The notes beneath the pieces were generated by a model. That model saw only the letters and a program-made list of their open reading frames with translations, made no database searches and had not been told where the DNA came from. 64,000 nt of DNA from Haliscomenobacter sp. (lineage in GTDB: Bacteria; Bacteroidota; Bacteroidia; Chitinophagales; Saprospiraceae): the NCBI RefSeq assembly GCF_016718685.1, contig NZ_JADKCX010000001.1, positions 151,164 through 215,163 on the forward strand, given 5' to 3'. The translations under genes were made by a program, and so were the position numbers. This document shows positions 46,824 through 56,205 of this stretch, in pieces; within the stretch, counting starts at the first letter, position 1, and the number at the start of each line of letters is the position of its first letter.

Positions 46824-47572
46824 TTACATGATCTCTAGATTCAAATTCCGATAGGGAGCCAAACGCTGGTGCTCGGGATCCAATTCAGTGATCAACACAT
46901 CCAGGTCATCCAGGCCACATACCCGAATTTTTTGGCTGGAATCCAGTTTTTCCGCAATCGACAAAGCCACTACTTTTTGGAAGATTCCATCATGGCTTTT
47001 TTGATGGTAACCACTTCCCAATCCGATTCAGTCATGCCATCGATGGCGTCGATGCCGTTGACCCCCATCAGGCAGAGGTCTGGCCGAATATCTTTGAGGG
47101 TGCGTACCACTTCGCCGCCCACGGCAATTCCGGCTGATTTGGACAAATGGCCCCCGATAAAAATGGTTTCGGAGCCCTGGTGTTCCAGCAACTGCATCGC
47201 CGTTGACAAACTCATGGTAACAAAAGTGACCTTTAGGTCTTGGGGCAAAATACGAGCAATCTCCAAATTGGTAGAGCCGCCACTGATCAAGACCAACATG
47301 CCTTCGCGCAACAAACTAATGGCTTTGCGGGCAATGATGGTTTTTTCCTGGTAAGCGTATATCTCGTTTTCCTTGTAGGAATAAACATGGTAAGACTTGG
47401 ACAGTGCTCCCCCGCGGACTTTGATGATTTTTCCAGCATCGGCCAATTCCTGCAAATCCCGGCGCACCGTATCTTCCGATACATCGAGCTTGATGCTAAG
47501 ATCGGTGAGTACCACTTTATTGTGGATGTTTACCTCGCGCAAAATCAGCGCTTGACGTTCTTTTTTCAGCAT
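46824..47572 (-). pseudogene. DeoR-family transcriptional regulator, one-base frameshift near the 3' end
   Basis: Together ~249 residues, the usual DeoR length. The N-terminus is a DeoR winged helix (KERQALILREVNIHNKVVLTDLSIKLDVSEDTVRRDLQEL). The sugar-isomerase-like effector domain has MLVLISGGSTNLEIARIL, FIGGHLSKSAGIAVGGEVV and MGVNGIDAIDGMTESDWE. The frame breaks after ESSKK. Adding one T to the T5 run at 46974-46978 continues it as VVALSIAEKLDSSQKIRV to LEIM-stop. It lies downstream of nagK and murQ and may regulate amino-sugar recycling, sensing a phosphorylated amino sugar. Confidence 0.88.
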
Positions 47573-47628
47573 AACTTCGGTTCCTTATTGGCTCCAAGAT
47601 AGCACATTCGACATAAGTCTAATAAAAA

Positions 47629-47655
47629 AGCCTGCCGAATGATTTTCGGCAGGCT
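47629..47655 (-). terminator. Rho-independent terminator between nagK-like and deoR genes
   Basis: A perfect 11-base stem AGCCTGCCGAA / TTCGGCAGGCT with a 5-base loop, followed on the minus strand by six T. It separates the murQ-nagK transcript from deoR. Confidence 0.85.
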
Positions 47656-47843
47656 GGTAATAGCTAGCAAATAGTGTGTTTATCTTTCGGCAGTTTGCGA
47701 TATGCCAAACTGTTCTTTTCGTATTTCTTGCACAAAAGTGCAGGTTTTTTCTCAAAAACCCAAATTTTCGCCCATGTTTTATTTCAAAACCAGCATGTTT
47801 TGCGAGTTATAGGGCTGTTTCTTGCAAAAAAAAGCAATATTGC

Positions 47844-48677
47844 TTACTCATGGTATTGGATCAGCCCCAACATCGGATCCTGTTGGATTTTAGCCACGTG
47901 TAATCCCAAAGTTTCGGCGTTGCGCTTTATCTCTTCCTGAAAATATTGAGCAATTGAACCGACAAAATGGATGGGTAAATGTTGGCTGTCTTCCAGCAGC
48001 AGCACGCAGCGTTTGAGAAACAAATTGAACTGCCGGTCGAGTAAATCTTTAATGATGGGTTCCTGTCGATTTTCGTGCGCAAATGGAGCAAAGGTGGCCA
48101 AAAACCGATTGGGATAGGGCAGTTGATACACCGATTGCAAGATATTGTCCCGGGTGAGGTGGTATTGTTCGTTGAGCTCTTCGCGAAGATTTTCGGGCAT
48201 TTCCAGGTTCAAAAAAGAGCGGATGAGGTCTTTGCCAATGGCGGCGCCACTGCCTTCATCGCCCAGAATGAATCCAAGACCACCAGCAGTTTCTACAATT
48301 TGGCTGCCGTCATACCGGCAAGCGTTTGAACCCGTCCCCAAAATGCAGACAATCCCTGCCTCTCGTTGGGCCATCGAACGGGCTGCAGCCAGGAGGTCGG
48401 TTTCCACATTTACCGTAGTGGCTTCCTGAAACATGAGCCGCAACAATTGATTCATGCGTCGCCGCTGCTCTTCAGCTTTACAACCCGTACTGTAAAAATG
48501 CAATTCCTGGACAGGCTCCGGGATGCTGCGCTTGACTTCGCGCAAAACATCCACAATCCCTTCATCACTGAGGAAGTAAGGGCTGATGCCTTGGGTTTGC
48601 AGTTGGTGCACGATCCGCCCGTCATGAACGGCAGCCCAATTGGCTTTGGTTGCCCCACTGTCGACCAGGATTTTCAT
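47844..48677 (-). CDS. BadF/BadG-type ATPase, probable N-acetylglucosamine kinase
   Basis: A 277-residue ASKHA-fold kinase: phosphate 1 loop MKILVDSGATKANWAAV, GIVCILGTGSNACRYDG (phosphate 2), GGLGFILGDEGSGAAIGKDLI (typical of GlcNAc/MurNAc kinases) and HFVGSIAQYFQEEI (adenosine site). Bacteroidota proteins like this phosphorylate GlcNAc or anhydro-sugars. It overlaps murQ by 4 bases (stop/start sharing), so they are coupled. The pair probably recycles cell-wall amino sugars. Confidence 0.87.
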   Translation of the reverse strand: MKILVDSGATKANWAAVHDGRIVHQLQTQGISPYFLSDEGIVDVLREVKRSIPEPVQELHFYSTGCKAEEQRRRMNQLLRLMFQEATTVNVETDLLAAARSMAQREAGIVCILGTGSNACRYDGSQIVETAGGLGFILGDEGSGAAIGKDLIRSFLNLEMPENLREELNEQYHLTRDNILQSVYQLPYPNRFLATFAPFAHENRQEPIIKDLLDRQFNLFLKRCVLLLEDSQHLPIHFVGSIAQYFQEEIKRNAETLGLHVAKIQQDPMLGLIQYHE

Positions 48678-49504
48678 AGGCCGGTGCTGTGGTTGTGCGT
48701 TAAGGAAAACGCATCCATGGCTTTGCGCACGCTACCGTGTTTGAGCAATAAAGAATGTGCTTCCTCGTAGGGGAGGTCCAGGTTTTGTACCAGCATCTTT
48801 GCCCCACGATCCACCAATTTGACATTGGAGAGCTTCATGTCCACCATCTTGTTGTCCAGTACCCTTCCCAAACGGATCATTACGCTGGTGCTGAGCATAT
48901 TGAGTACTAATTTTTGGGCCGTACCGGCTTTAAGTCGTGTGCTGCCAGTTACAAATTCAGGTCCCGGCACCGCTTCTACCGGGAAGTCTGAATTCGCAGC
49001 CAGCGGCGAACCAGGGTTACAGGTTACACAACCCGTAACGATACCGTGCTTGCGGCAATCTTGTAAACCTCCAATGACGTAGGGAGTGGTTCCGGAAGCG
49101 GCAATGCCAACTACGGCGTCCCCTTCATCAATATCGTAGGCCTGCATATCTTCCCAGGCTTGGGTCCAACTGTCTTCAGCTGCTTCAATGGCATGTCGGA
49201 TCGCCCGGTCTCCACCCGCAATGAGGCCAATGACCAAATCTTCGGGAACACCGAAGGTGGGAGGACACTCCGAGGCGTCCAATACACCCAAGCGACCGCT
49301 GGTGCCCGCACCGATGTAGAACAGCCGCCCACCGTGTTGCATTTTGTCAACCACGGCATTGACCAAGGCCTCAATTTGTGGAATGGCTGCTGCCACCGCG
49401 ATGGGTACAGCTTGATCCTCGCGGTTCATGTTTTCCAATAACTCCCGAACGGTCATCTTTTCGAGATGTCGGTATTGCGATGGTGCTTCGGTAATTCTTT
49501 CCAT
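48674..49504 (-). CDS. murQ: N-acetylmuramic acid 6-phosphate etherase
   Basis: A 276-residue SIS-domain enzyme that removes D-lactate from MurNAc-6-phosphate to give GlcNAc-6-phosphate. Conserved parts are FYIGAGTSGRLGVLDASECPPTFGV, AGGDRAIRHAIEAAEDS (catalytic Glu region), GIAASGTTPYVIGGL, CNPGSPLA and VTGSTRLKAGTAQKLVLNMLSTSVMIRLG. The length is slightly short of the ~300 usual. The start is ATG 49504; the frame runs on to 49558 with no family similarity. Confidence 0.94.
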   Translation of the reverse strand: MERITEAPSQYRHLEKMTVRELLENMNREDQAVPIAVAAAIPQIEALVNAVVDKMQHGGRLFYIGAGTSGRLGVLDASECPPTFGVPEDLVIGLIAGGDRAIRHAIEAAEDSWTQAWEDMQAYDIDEGDAVVGIAASGTTPYVIGGLQDCRKHGIVTGCVTCNPGSPLAANSDFPVEAVPGPEFVTGSTRLKAGTAQKLVLNMLSTSVMIRLGRVLDNKMVDMKLSNVKLVDRGAKMLVQNLDLPYEEAHSLLLKHGSVRKAMDAFSLTHNHSTGL

Positions 49505-49662
49505 AATCCGCTGCGATAAAAGCTTAAAAAACGATAATGAATGCGAAATTATCCACAAGTTGCGTTATTTTATGCAATAATTTGCAGTTTTAGAGGATTT
49601 TTTTTGCAATAAAGCTCGTTTTTTTCGATTGCTACGGTCAAAGAATATTTTTGCAAAAAATA

Positions 49663-49695
49663 TTTGGAGAAATCCAAATCCCACCTGTATATTTG
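49663..49695 (+). promoter_or_regulatory. tRNA-Ala promoter
   Basis: TTTG at 49663-49666 and TATATTTG at 49688-49695 are separated by exactly 21 bases. The mature tRNA begins 15 bases after the -7 box. Confidence 0.8.
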
Positions 49696-49709
49696 CAGCC
49701 ACTTAAATT

Positions 49710-49782
<73 letters not shown>

Positions 49783-49786
49783 CAAG

Positions 49787-49823
49787 AAAAAAGGGTGGTT
49801 CCGAAAGGAGCTGCCCTTTTTTT
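49787..49823 (+). terminator. tRNA-Ala terminator
   Basis: GGGTGGTTCC and GGAGCTGCCC pair over ten bases (some G-T) around a GAAA tetraloop and are followed by seven T, just after the tRNA. Confidence 0.85.
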
Positions 49824-49939
49824 GTTTACTCTCCTTTCTGGATTAAGGAAGTGCATAAAAAAACTTCCACTTTACTGATTACAAAACACCATTTCTGCGC
49901 TTATCCCAATAACAAACACCCTCACAAAACCATCAACCT

Positions 49940-51187
49940 ATGCGCAGATTTACCACACTCCTGCTGCTGTCCTACAGCATTTCCCTTTTTGCACAAAAAA
50001 ATTGTGCGGTCAAACCCTCCGATCTGATCCCTTTGCCTGACTTGCAAGGCAAAACCTATCGTGGGTTCGCAGGTGGACTGTACAGCAACGGCAGCAACCA
50101 ACGACCTGCCGCCCATTTGGCCGAGATCAACGAACAAGTGGCCAAAATAAAACCCTTGAACACCCAAGGTCAGAGCGACCCCAAAGGCAAAATTGTCATG
50201 ATTGGGGTAGGCGCTTCCAATCCACGTACCGAATTTGAAAACTTCAAACTCCGCTGCGCTGCGTCTAGCAACCTCAATCCTCAATTGGTGCTGGTCAATA
50301 CCTGTGTTGGCGGCCAGGGGGTGCAAAAGATGAACACCCCGGAAGACAACTACTGGCAAAACGCTGCGTCGACTTTAAAAAGCAATGGCCTGAGCGATCA
50401 ACAGGTGCAATTGGCCTGGGTGGAGACCGACAATACCCAAACGGGCGATACCTTGTTTCCACGAGCACCCCAACAACTGATGGAAGACTACCGGCTCTTG
50501 TTGGAAGTTTTGCACGACAAGTACCCCAACCTCAAAGTGGTTTATTTTTCGGCGCGGGCATATGCCGGGTATGCTACGCCAGTGCCCGGTGGGGTAGGGA
50601 AGGGACTGCTTTTTCCCCGCGATTATCTGTCGGGCTGGGCCATCAAGTGGCTGATTGAAAACGCGGCTGCACAAAAGCCCGGGTTCGTTACCAAAGGCGC
50701 TCAGGCGAACATTCCTTATGTGACCTGGGGCTCGTACCACTGGAGCAATGCTGGTCAACCGCGTAGTGATGGCTTTGCGCTCGATTGCTCAACGGACGTG
50801 GGCGAAGATGGCCTGCACCTGACGCGCCTGGGCGAAGAAAAAATTGGACAACTGATGTTTGATTATTTTCAACAAGACCCAACTGCAAGAACCTGGCTGC
50901 TTCAATCCACCACGACAGCAACCCAGCATGAAGCGGAAATTTTGCCCACAATCCAGGTTTATCCCAACCCATTTGTGGACAATATCGTGCTGCATAGCAC
51001 TGCGTCATTACGAGAGGTCAGTTTGACCTTACGCAATTTACAGGGAGTCGCGCTTTGGCAGCAAAGCCGGGATATGTATGGGGAAACGGTGTTGAATAGC
51101 CTACCTGATTTGCCCGCAGGTTTGTATTTATTGGAATGCCGCCAGGATCAAAAGAGACAGGTACTGAAAGTATTAAAATCAATGTGA
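49940..51187 (+). CDS. Secreted protein with T9SS type A sorting domain, SGNH-hydrolase-like
   Basis: A 415-residue protein with signal peptide MRRFTTLLLLSYSISLFAQ. The body resembles an SGNH/GDSL-type fold (KIVMIGVGASNPRTEFENFK near the first strand; LVLVNTCVGGQGVQKM; a late GEDGLHLTRLGEEKIGQLMFDYF with Asp and His), but the canonical GDS serine is replaced by GVGAS-N, so hydrolase activity is uncertain. The last ~80 residues are a T9SS C-terminus (IQVYPNPFVDNIVLHST ... LPAGLYLLECRQ). Relatives in this phylum are mostly annotated as hypothetical. Confidence 0.75.
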   Translation: MRRFTTLLLLSYSISLFAQKNCAVKPSDLIPLPDLQGKTYRGFAGGLYSNGSNQRPAAHLAEINEQVAKIKPLNTQGQSDPKGKIVMIGVGASNPRTEFENFKLRCAASSNLNPQLVLVNTCVGGQGVQKMNTPEDNYWQNAASTLKSNGLSDQQVQLAWVETDNTQTGDTLFPRAPQQLMEDYRLLLEVLHDKYPNLKVVYFSARAYAGYATPVPGGVGKGLLFPRDYLSGWAIKWLIENAAAQKPGFVTKGAQANIPYVTWGSYHWSNAGQPRSDGFALDCSTDVGEDGLHLTRLGEEKIGQLMFDYFQQDPTARTWLLQSTTTATQHEAEILPTIQVYPNPFVDNIVLHSTASLREVSLTLRNLQGVALWQQSRDMYGETVLNSLPDLPAGLYLLECRQDQKRQVLKVLKSM

Positions 51188-51503
51188 GTGCTGAATTTAT
51201 GATGAAATGACAATTGATTTGGATACTACTAAGTGGTTCAAAAGCGGCGAATTTTAACCGCGGTAAAAGAACGCAGGTTTCCGGGTTTTAAAGTTTGGTT
51301 GCGGTGGCTGGAGTTCGAACACATTGGAGGTTCTATTTGAAAGTCATAACTGAATAAACGATGTTCAGCAGCGCCACTAAAACCTTCACCAAAAACGATC
51401 TCCGTTTACTCTTTTCACAGCAGATGGCCTAAAACTCCGCGCGACTCTGCGTATACTCCTTGCACTCTGCGGTGAAAAAAACACTGTGGTTGATAGGGGG
51501 CTG
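51188..51503. other. Gene-free region with a CGCAGAG-type repeat
   Basis: I see no coding frame. Positions 51434-51477 contain ACTCCGCGCGACTCTGCG and ACTCTGCGGTGAAAA wording, built from ACTCYGCG units. This is a kind of short intergenic repeat that I recall from many Bacteroidota genomes. Confidence 0.5.
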
Positions 51504-51830
51504 TCACCCCGGAAATCTAAAAACCCGATCCAAAGGCTGTACCACCGGCGAATGATCCGAATTCACCTCCATGATGTCGGCCATGTAATCCCACCATTCC
51601 CGCATAATCGGCAGGCCGGGCAGTAGATCAACACGGTGATCAGTGCGGCGTTTTTGGTAGGCAAATAAGTGACCACTTTGGGGTTCCAAGAAGATTTGGT
51701 AATCGAGAATACCGGCTTCAATCAGGGCAGCGGAGAGGGCGGGCCAGATTTCGTCGTGGCGGCGCAGGTATTCTGCTTCGTTGCCTGGTTTGAGGTACAT
51801 CACAAAGGCGATTTCTTCGGTGTTTTGCAT
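51504..51830 (-). CDS. rhaM: L-rhamnose mutarotase
   Basis: A 108-residue protein matching RhaM: IAFVMYLKPGNEAEYLRRHDEIWPALSAALIEAGILDYQIFL with the catalytic histidine, then RRTDHRVDLLPGLPIMREWWDYMADIMEVN. It interconverts alpha- and beta-L-rhamnose. It lies 167 bases downstream of the GH106 rhamnosidase on the same strand and acts on the sugar that enzyme releases. Confidence 0.92.
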   Translation of the reverse strand: MQNTEEIAFVMYLKPGNEAEYLRRHDEIWPALSAALIEAGILDYQIFLEPQSGHLFAYQKRRTDHRVDLLPGLPIMREWWDYMADIMEVNSDHSPVVQPLDRVFRFPG

Positions 51831-51862
51831 GGTGATTTTCCCAGAGGATTTTTATTGTAAAG

Positions 51863-51998
51863 GTTGAGGAGGTTGAGAAGTTGAGGCTGCCGCAAATGAC
51901 ATGGTTTCCGCAGCGACTTTGGCCAATACTAATAACAAAAACGCTGCTCGTGACGCTCGCGGTAGTCTAAACCTTCTCAACTTCTCAACCTCCTCAAC
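51863..51998. repeat. Large inverted repeat built from GGTTGAGRA units
   Basis: A 23-base arm at 51863-51885 is perfectly complementary to 51976-51998. Each arm is made of three GTTGAG-type units. About 90 bases lie between. It sits between the GH106 gene (whose stop codon it touches) and rhaM. Confidence 0.8.
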
Positions 51999-54738
51999 TA
52001 TTTAAACAACAATTTTACCGGCCCCAACAAACCCGAAGGCACCGGCTCCCATTTTGACGCATCAAAAGGTTGGTACCGAATGTCCACGATGTTGATGTCA
52101 TAAAACTTGCGCCAGGGCGTACCTTGTCGATCCAGGTAGCGCACCCGATTTGCCGAAAGGTTGGTGACTTCAAGGATTAAAGTGTTTTCTTTTTGCAGCA
52201 TCCCGGTGGGCACATCCAGTACAAAGGGCAGGGCCCAAACCGCGCCCAAATCCTGGCCGTTCAGCTTCACTTTGGCCATCTCACGCAAATCTCCCAAATC
52301 CAGCCTGGCCACCTGGCCTACTTGATCATTGGGCAAAGAGAAACGCAGGGTATACCGCGCCGTTCCGCTGAAGTATTGGGCGAGTGTATCGGGTGCCAAA
52401 GTCCAGGACTCCAGGGCCTCGGTGGTGTAAGCTTTGGGAACAAAAGGTTTTCCCTCCAGGAATTCGATTTGCCATTCTCCTAGCAAATCCTGGACGAATT
52501 GGCGATAAAAGCCTGTGGCCAAGCCGCCGAAGTTTCGACTTTGTTCAAGGCTTCGATAAACACACTTTCGCCAGGAGCCAATTGTAAGTTGAACTCTATC
52601 AAATTTGGGCCGATGGTTTTGAAGGGCTGGATTCCCTCGCGATTGTGCAGCGGGTCGTACAACTTCAGGGTTTGGGCATTGCACGCCAAACGAATAGTCC
52701 CCTGCTTAAACTGTCCCGCGAGGTTACTGATGAAGTACAACGTTCCTTGATCCGTTTTTTTGCGGATAAAACTCAGTCTTTTTTCCGCCAGGAACTCCCG
52801 GCGTACCCCACTGTTGGACAAAACCATGTTCCAATAGTTGGGAAGGGTGGGTTTGAAATCGGCCAAAAGTGCCTGCATGGCTTTTTGCCGTTCCGCAAAA
52901 CCCGACCACCCATTTACGGTTCGCGGAAGTTTGGTGTCAAAAAAGATCCGAGCGCCGGCTGCTTTTAAGCGCTGTAAGGCTTGTGCAGTAGCAATTGGCA
53001 AATATTCACAAACCGGAAATACCAGCGATTTGTAACGCGTACCTCCAGTGGTGACAATGGCGCCATTGTCCACTTTCAGCCCTTGAATTTGTCGATCCGA
53101 GATAAAATCGAGGGTGTATCCTTGGGCACTCAACAGTGCGGCCATTCTGCCAAATGGACTGTCCTTGACCTCGTGCACCATAGAGTGTACTTCCATGGGA
53201 TGGGTTTTACTCTTGCGGCCAGCCGTATGCCAAACGTCATAAATTGGAAAATAAAGCAGTACATCGTTGTCGGGCTTTGCGGCTTGCAAACGTTTTTGAC
53301 TGCGTTCGATATAGGCATTCAAATGGGGTAAAAACGGCCAAAAATGACTTTGTTGGTTAAAATTGGTAGAGGCGTAAAACAACCAACCAGGGAACTCCGC
53401 TCCCGGTGGAGAATAAGGTACACCATGGTAAAAAATATGGTTGACGCCCGATACCAGGCACTCATCCACAATGGGTTTGACTTGCGACAGGGCCACTTTG
53501 AAGTGATTGCCCAGCCAGGTGGCCGTTTCACAAGACACCATTTTGCGTCCGGCCACGTGTGCCGCCGAAGAGGCCCATTTTACAACAAAAGCATCGGGTT
53601 CGCCAAAACGTTTCACCTCATAATCGGGATCAACCCGGTAGCCGGGAATGCCATAGGGTTTGCTGCCAAAAAACTCAGTTTCTGGTGCGTCATTGGCGGC
53701 GTACAGGTCGAGTAAATTGGCGGGGGCACCGTGAGATTCGTTGCGGACAATTTTGCCGTATTGATGAGCGAAATTGTTGAGGGGTTTGGTGAAATCTTCC
53801 AATAAGATGTCCGAAAGCGTTTCGTGGTAATCAGACCAGATGCGCTTGTCACGGTCATTGCTGGCGGTGTCACGGGCCAATACGTCGAGGTGATTGAGCA
53901 GGTCGTAGCCGCGCAATTGTTGAAAACGTTGGAGGAAAGAGGCGGTCCAATTGGCGCCGTACACTTCATAGGAGTCGTTGTAAAAGGCCCTGACGCCGTA
54001 GTTCTTTTTGGTAAAAACGCTGGCAAAAGTTTGGAAATAACTTTTTACTGCACTGGCATTGAAATGATCCAAGACCCAACCTTCAGCGCCTGGCGCGGCG
54101 CGTTTTACTTTTTGCCCGGTAGGCAATTGGTACAAGGCATAAAGTGTACAATCCGCCCCGTTTAGCCAGGAAATCGGTTTGTTGATGTCCAGTTTTTTGA
54201 TAAAACCCGTGCCTGCATAAGCCGATACGGCAACCAGCCGTGCCCCTTTCCATTTGTCGGGCACGGGAGGTAACTGCGAGAGCGTTTCATTCGCTTTTAC
54301 GACAACGGTTTGGATTTGAAAGGCTTGAGCAGCGTTTTCTGCTTTGACTTGTGACCCTCCGTAAGGCCAGCCCGTCCCCAGGGTCATGTCGATGCCCAAA
54401 CCCAGTTTTTTGGCTTCGATGCAGGTGTAGTCCAACATCTCCAGCCATTTTGGACTTAGGTAGGGGATGAAGTTGGGCTCTTCTCCCTTTACACCATAAA
54501 TGGGAATGATGTGCATGCCCCCAAAACCTGCGGCAGAAAAATCTTCCAGATTTTTGCGGATATCGGCTTTGTTGACAGCGCTACCCATCCACCACCAGTA
54601 AGCCCAGGGCTTGGCGGTATTGACTTGGGCGAAGAGGAAAACGGGGAAAAGAATGAGCAAAAACAATTGAGCTTTCAGCGCCTTCCTGAAAAGCCACTGC
54701 ATTATTGATGACTTGAACATGCGGTGTAGGAATTTCAT
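51998..54738 (-). pseudogene. Secreted GH106-type alpha-L-rhamnosidase, one-base frameshift
   Basis: Frames 52480-54738 and 51998-52684 join into ~913 residues. A signal peptide (LKAQLFLLILFPVFLFAQ) precedes the GH106 start PWAYWWWMGSAVNKADIRKNL, FGGMHIIPIYGVKG and GIDMTLGTGWPYGGSQV. The catalytic region includes FYNDSYEVYGANWTASFLQRF and VSCETATWLG. The last ~170 residues form a galactose-binding-like domain (ARLDLGDLREMAKVKLNGQDLG). One A added to the run at 52507-52510 restores AWPQAFYRQFVQDLLGEW. It removes terminal rhamnose from glycans such as rhamnogalacturonan. The neighbour rhaM supports this. The start may be 54738 or 54702. Confidence 0.86.
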
Positions 54739-54805
54739 GTAACAAATTAGGATGAAGCGCACTTTGGACTTTCCTGTGCTGTCCTGTGGCCGAAGAAAAA
54801 TGCAT

Positions 54806-56005
54806 TTATAATTTCGGCACTTGACTCAACTCGACACCCAGCACCTGCTGACTAATGGCATTCAGTTCTTCCGCAGTTCCTTCAAAGTGAAAGGTCTGCT
54901 GCACATGCCTGTACGACTGCTTCCTTTTGAGCACCAAAGCCGGGGAAGAGGTTTCCAACTCGTAAAAAGCCCCCATTTGTTCACCTTTGTCATTGGGCCC
55001 ATCGTTGTAGGTATTGACCACGTCGCCACGGTAGGGGTAACGTTGGTTTTCCCACATGGAGTTTACGTAGGCTGTATCGCCCTGATAATTGAAGCGAATG
55101 ATGGTCAATGTGCCTTTCTCGTCATCGTAACTGCCCGCAAGGGGTTTGACGATGCCGGGCGGAATACCAATTTTGCCCCGCGATTTGGCGTCGCCTTTAA
55201 AGAAGAGTACACTGTCTCTTTTGAGCAAACGCGCAGCATCTATTTTGCCAAAATAGGCGTCATTGACCAGGTCTACGCCCCCATTTTTGAAGGGCAAAAC
55301 GACTACTTGAGCGGGCGATGCTTTGAGCATACCCAGCAGCCAGATGGATACAACACCTTTGGATTTGTCCCAATCCTCGGGGCCTTCATTGCTGAGTTGG
55401 TTGTCGCTTTCATAGGCCACCCATTTTACTTTGCCCAGGGGCACTTGCAGCAGATCGGCTGCTTCTTTTTCTTTCAGTAAGCGAATCCGGCGGTCAATCT
55501 TGAGGTCGAAGCGCGTGCCTGCGTAGTTCTCCAAACTGAAACTTTTGACAAAACGTGCCTGGCGTTTGTCTTTTTCAACGGCTGGATAATTCATCGTGTC
55601 AATGGCACCGGGCGTTTGCCAGTGCGAAAGGTCAAAAGGGTCACCTTTTTTGAAGTACAGGCCGTATTGCCCACCTTCCGGACCCAACCAAAAACGCTCT
55701 TCACCGCCAAAGGCATTCATGTGGGGCTGGTATTCGCCTTTGGAGATCAAATCGTGATTGATCCAGCCGTAGCTGGTACCTTTCATCCCGGCGGCGGTGC
55801 TGGTCATTACGCGGCCCTGGTAGGCTTCGGCGAGCAGGATTTTGCGTTCACCGTCTTCGAGGAGGATGACGGGGGTGTGGGCTTTGAGTTGTTTGTAATC
55901 GTCGGCGAATGAACTGGTGTCACTTACCGATTCGGTCGTGGTCGTTTGATTTTGGCAGGCCTGGAATAGGCAAAGAGCCAGAACGAAAGGAAGTAATTTT
56001 TGCAT
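54806..56005 (-). CDS. Lipoprotein of the DUF6786 type (aldose-epimerase-like fold suspected)
   Basis: A 399-residue protein with a lipoprotein signal: MQKLLPFVLALCLFQAC, lipobox cysteine 17. The body has no motif that I can tie to a reaction. Distinct stretches are LAEAYQGRVMTSTAAGMKGTSYGWINHDLI, FGGEERFWLGPEGGQYGLYFK and PYRGDVVNTYNDGP, a pattern I associate with DUF6786 proteins, which resemble galactose mutarotase domains. It lies just upstream of the rhamnosidase gene on the same strand (68 bases), so it may belong to the rhamnose unit. Confidence 0.68.
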   Translation of the reverse strand: MQKLLPFVLALCLFQACQNQTTTTESVSDTSSFADDYKQLKAHTPVILLEDGERKILLAEAYQGRVMTSTAAGMKGTSYGWINHDLISKGEYQPHMNAFGGEERFWLGPEGGQYGLYFKKGDPFDLSHWQTPGAIDTMNYPAVEKDKRQARFVKSFSLENYAGTRFDLKIDRRIRLLKEKEAADLLQVPLGKVKWVAYESDNQLSNEGPEDWDKSKGVVSIWLLGMLKASPAQVVVLPFKNGGVDLVNDAYFGKIDAARLLKRDSVLFFKGDAKSRGKIGIPPGIVKPLAGSYDDEKGTLTIIRFNYQGDTAYVNSMWENQRYPYRGDVVNTYNDGPNDKGEQMGAFYELETSSPALVLKRKQSYRHVQQTFHFEGTAEELNAISQQVLGVELSQVPKL

Positions 56006-56111
56006 CGGTGTTTTGCTGGTGGACTGAATGTCCTAAAAGTACCGAAAATGATCGATTTAATAAGATTTGGATCATCCCGAATTTTGAAAAAAACCAAAGC
56101 GACATTTTTTT

Positions 56112-56148
56112 AACACAAAGGCACAAAGAAAAGCTCAAAGGGCACAAG
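56112..56148. repeat. Short ACACAAAGG-type intergenic repeat
   Basis: AACACAAAGGCACAAAG followed by AGCTCAAAGGGCACAAG: four loose copies of CACAAAG in the spacer between the metzincin and DUF6786 genes. Confidence 0.6.
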
Positions 56149-56205
56149 TGTTGTTCTTTTCCGGTTAGCGAAAATTCGGAATGACAACTCCTGTATATCA
56201 TCTTT

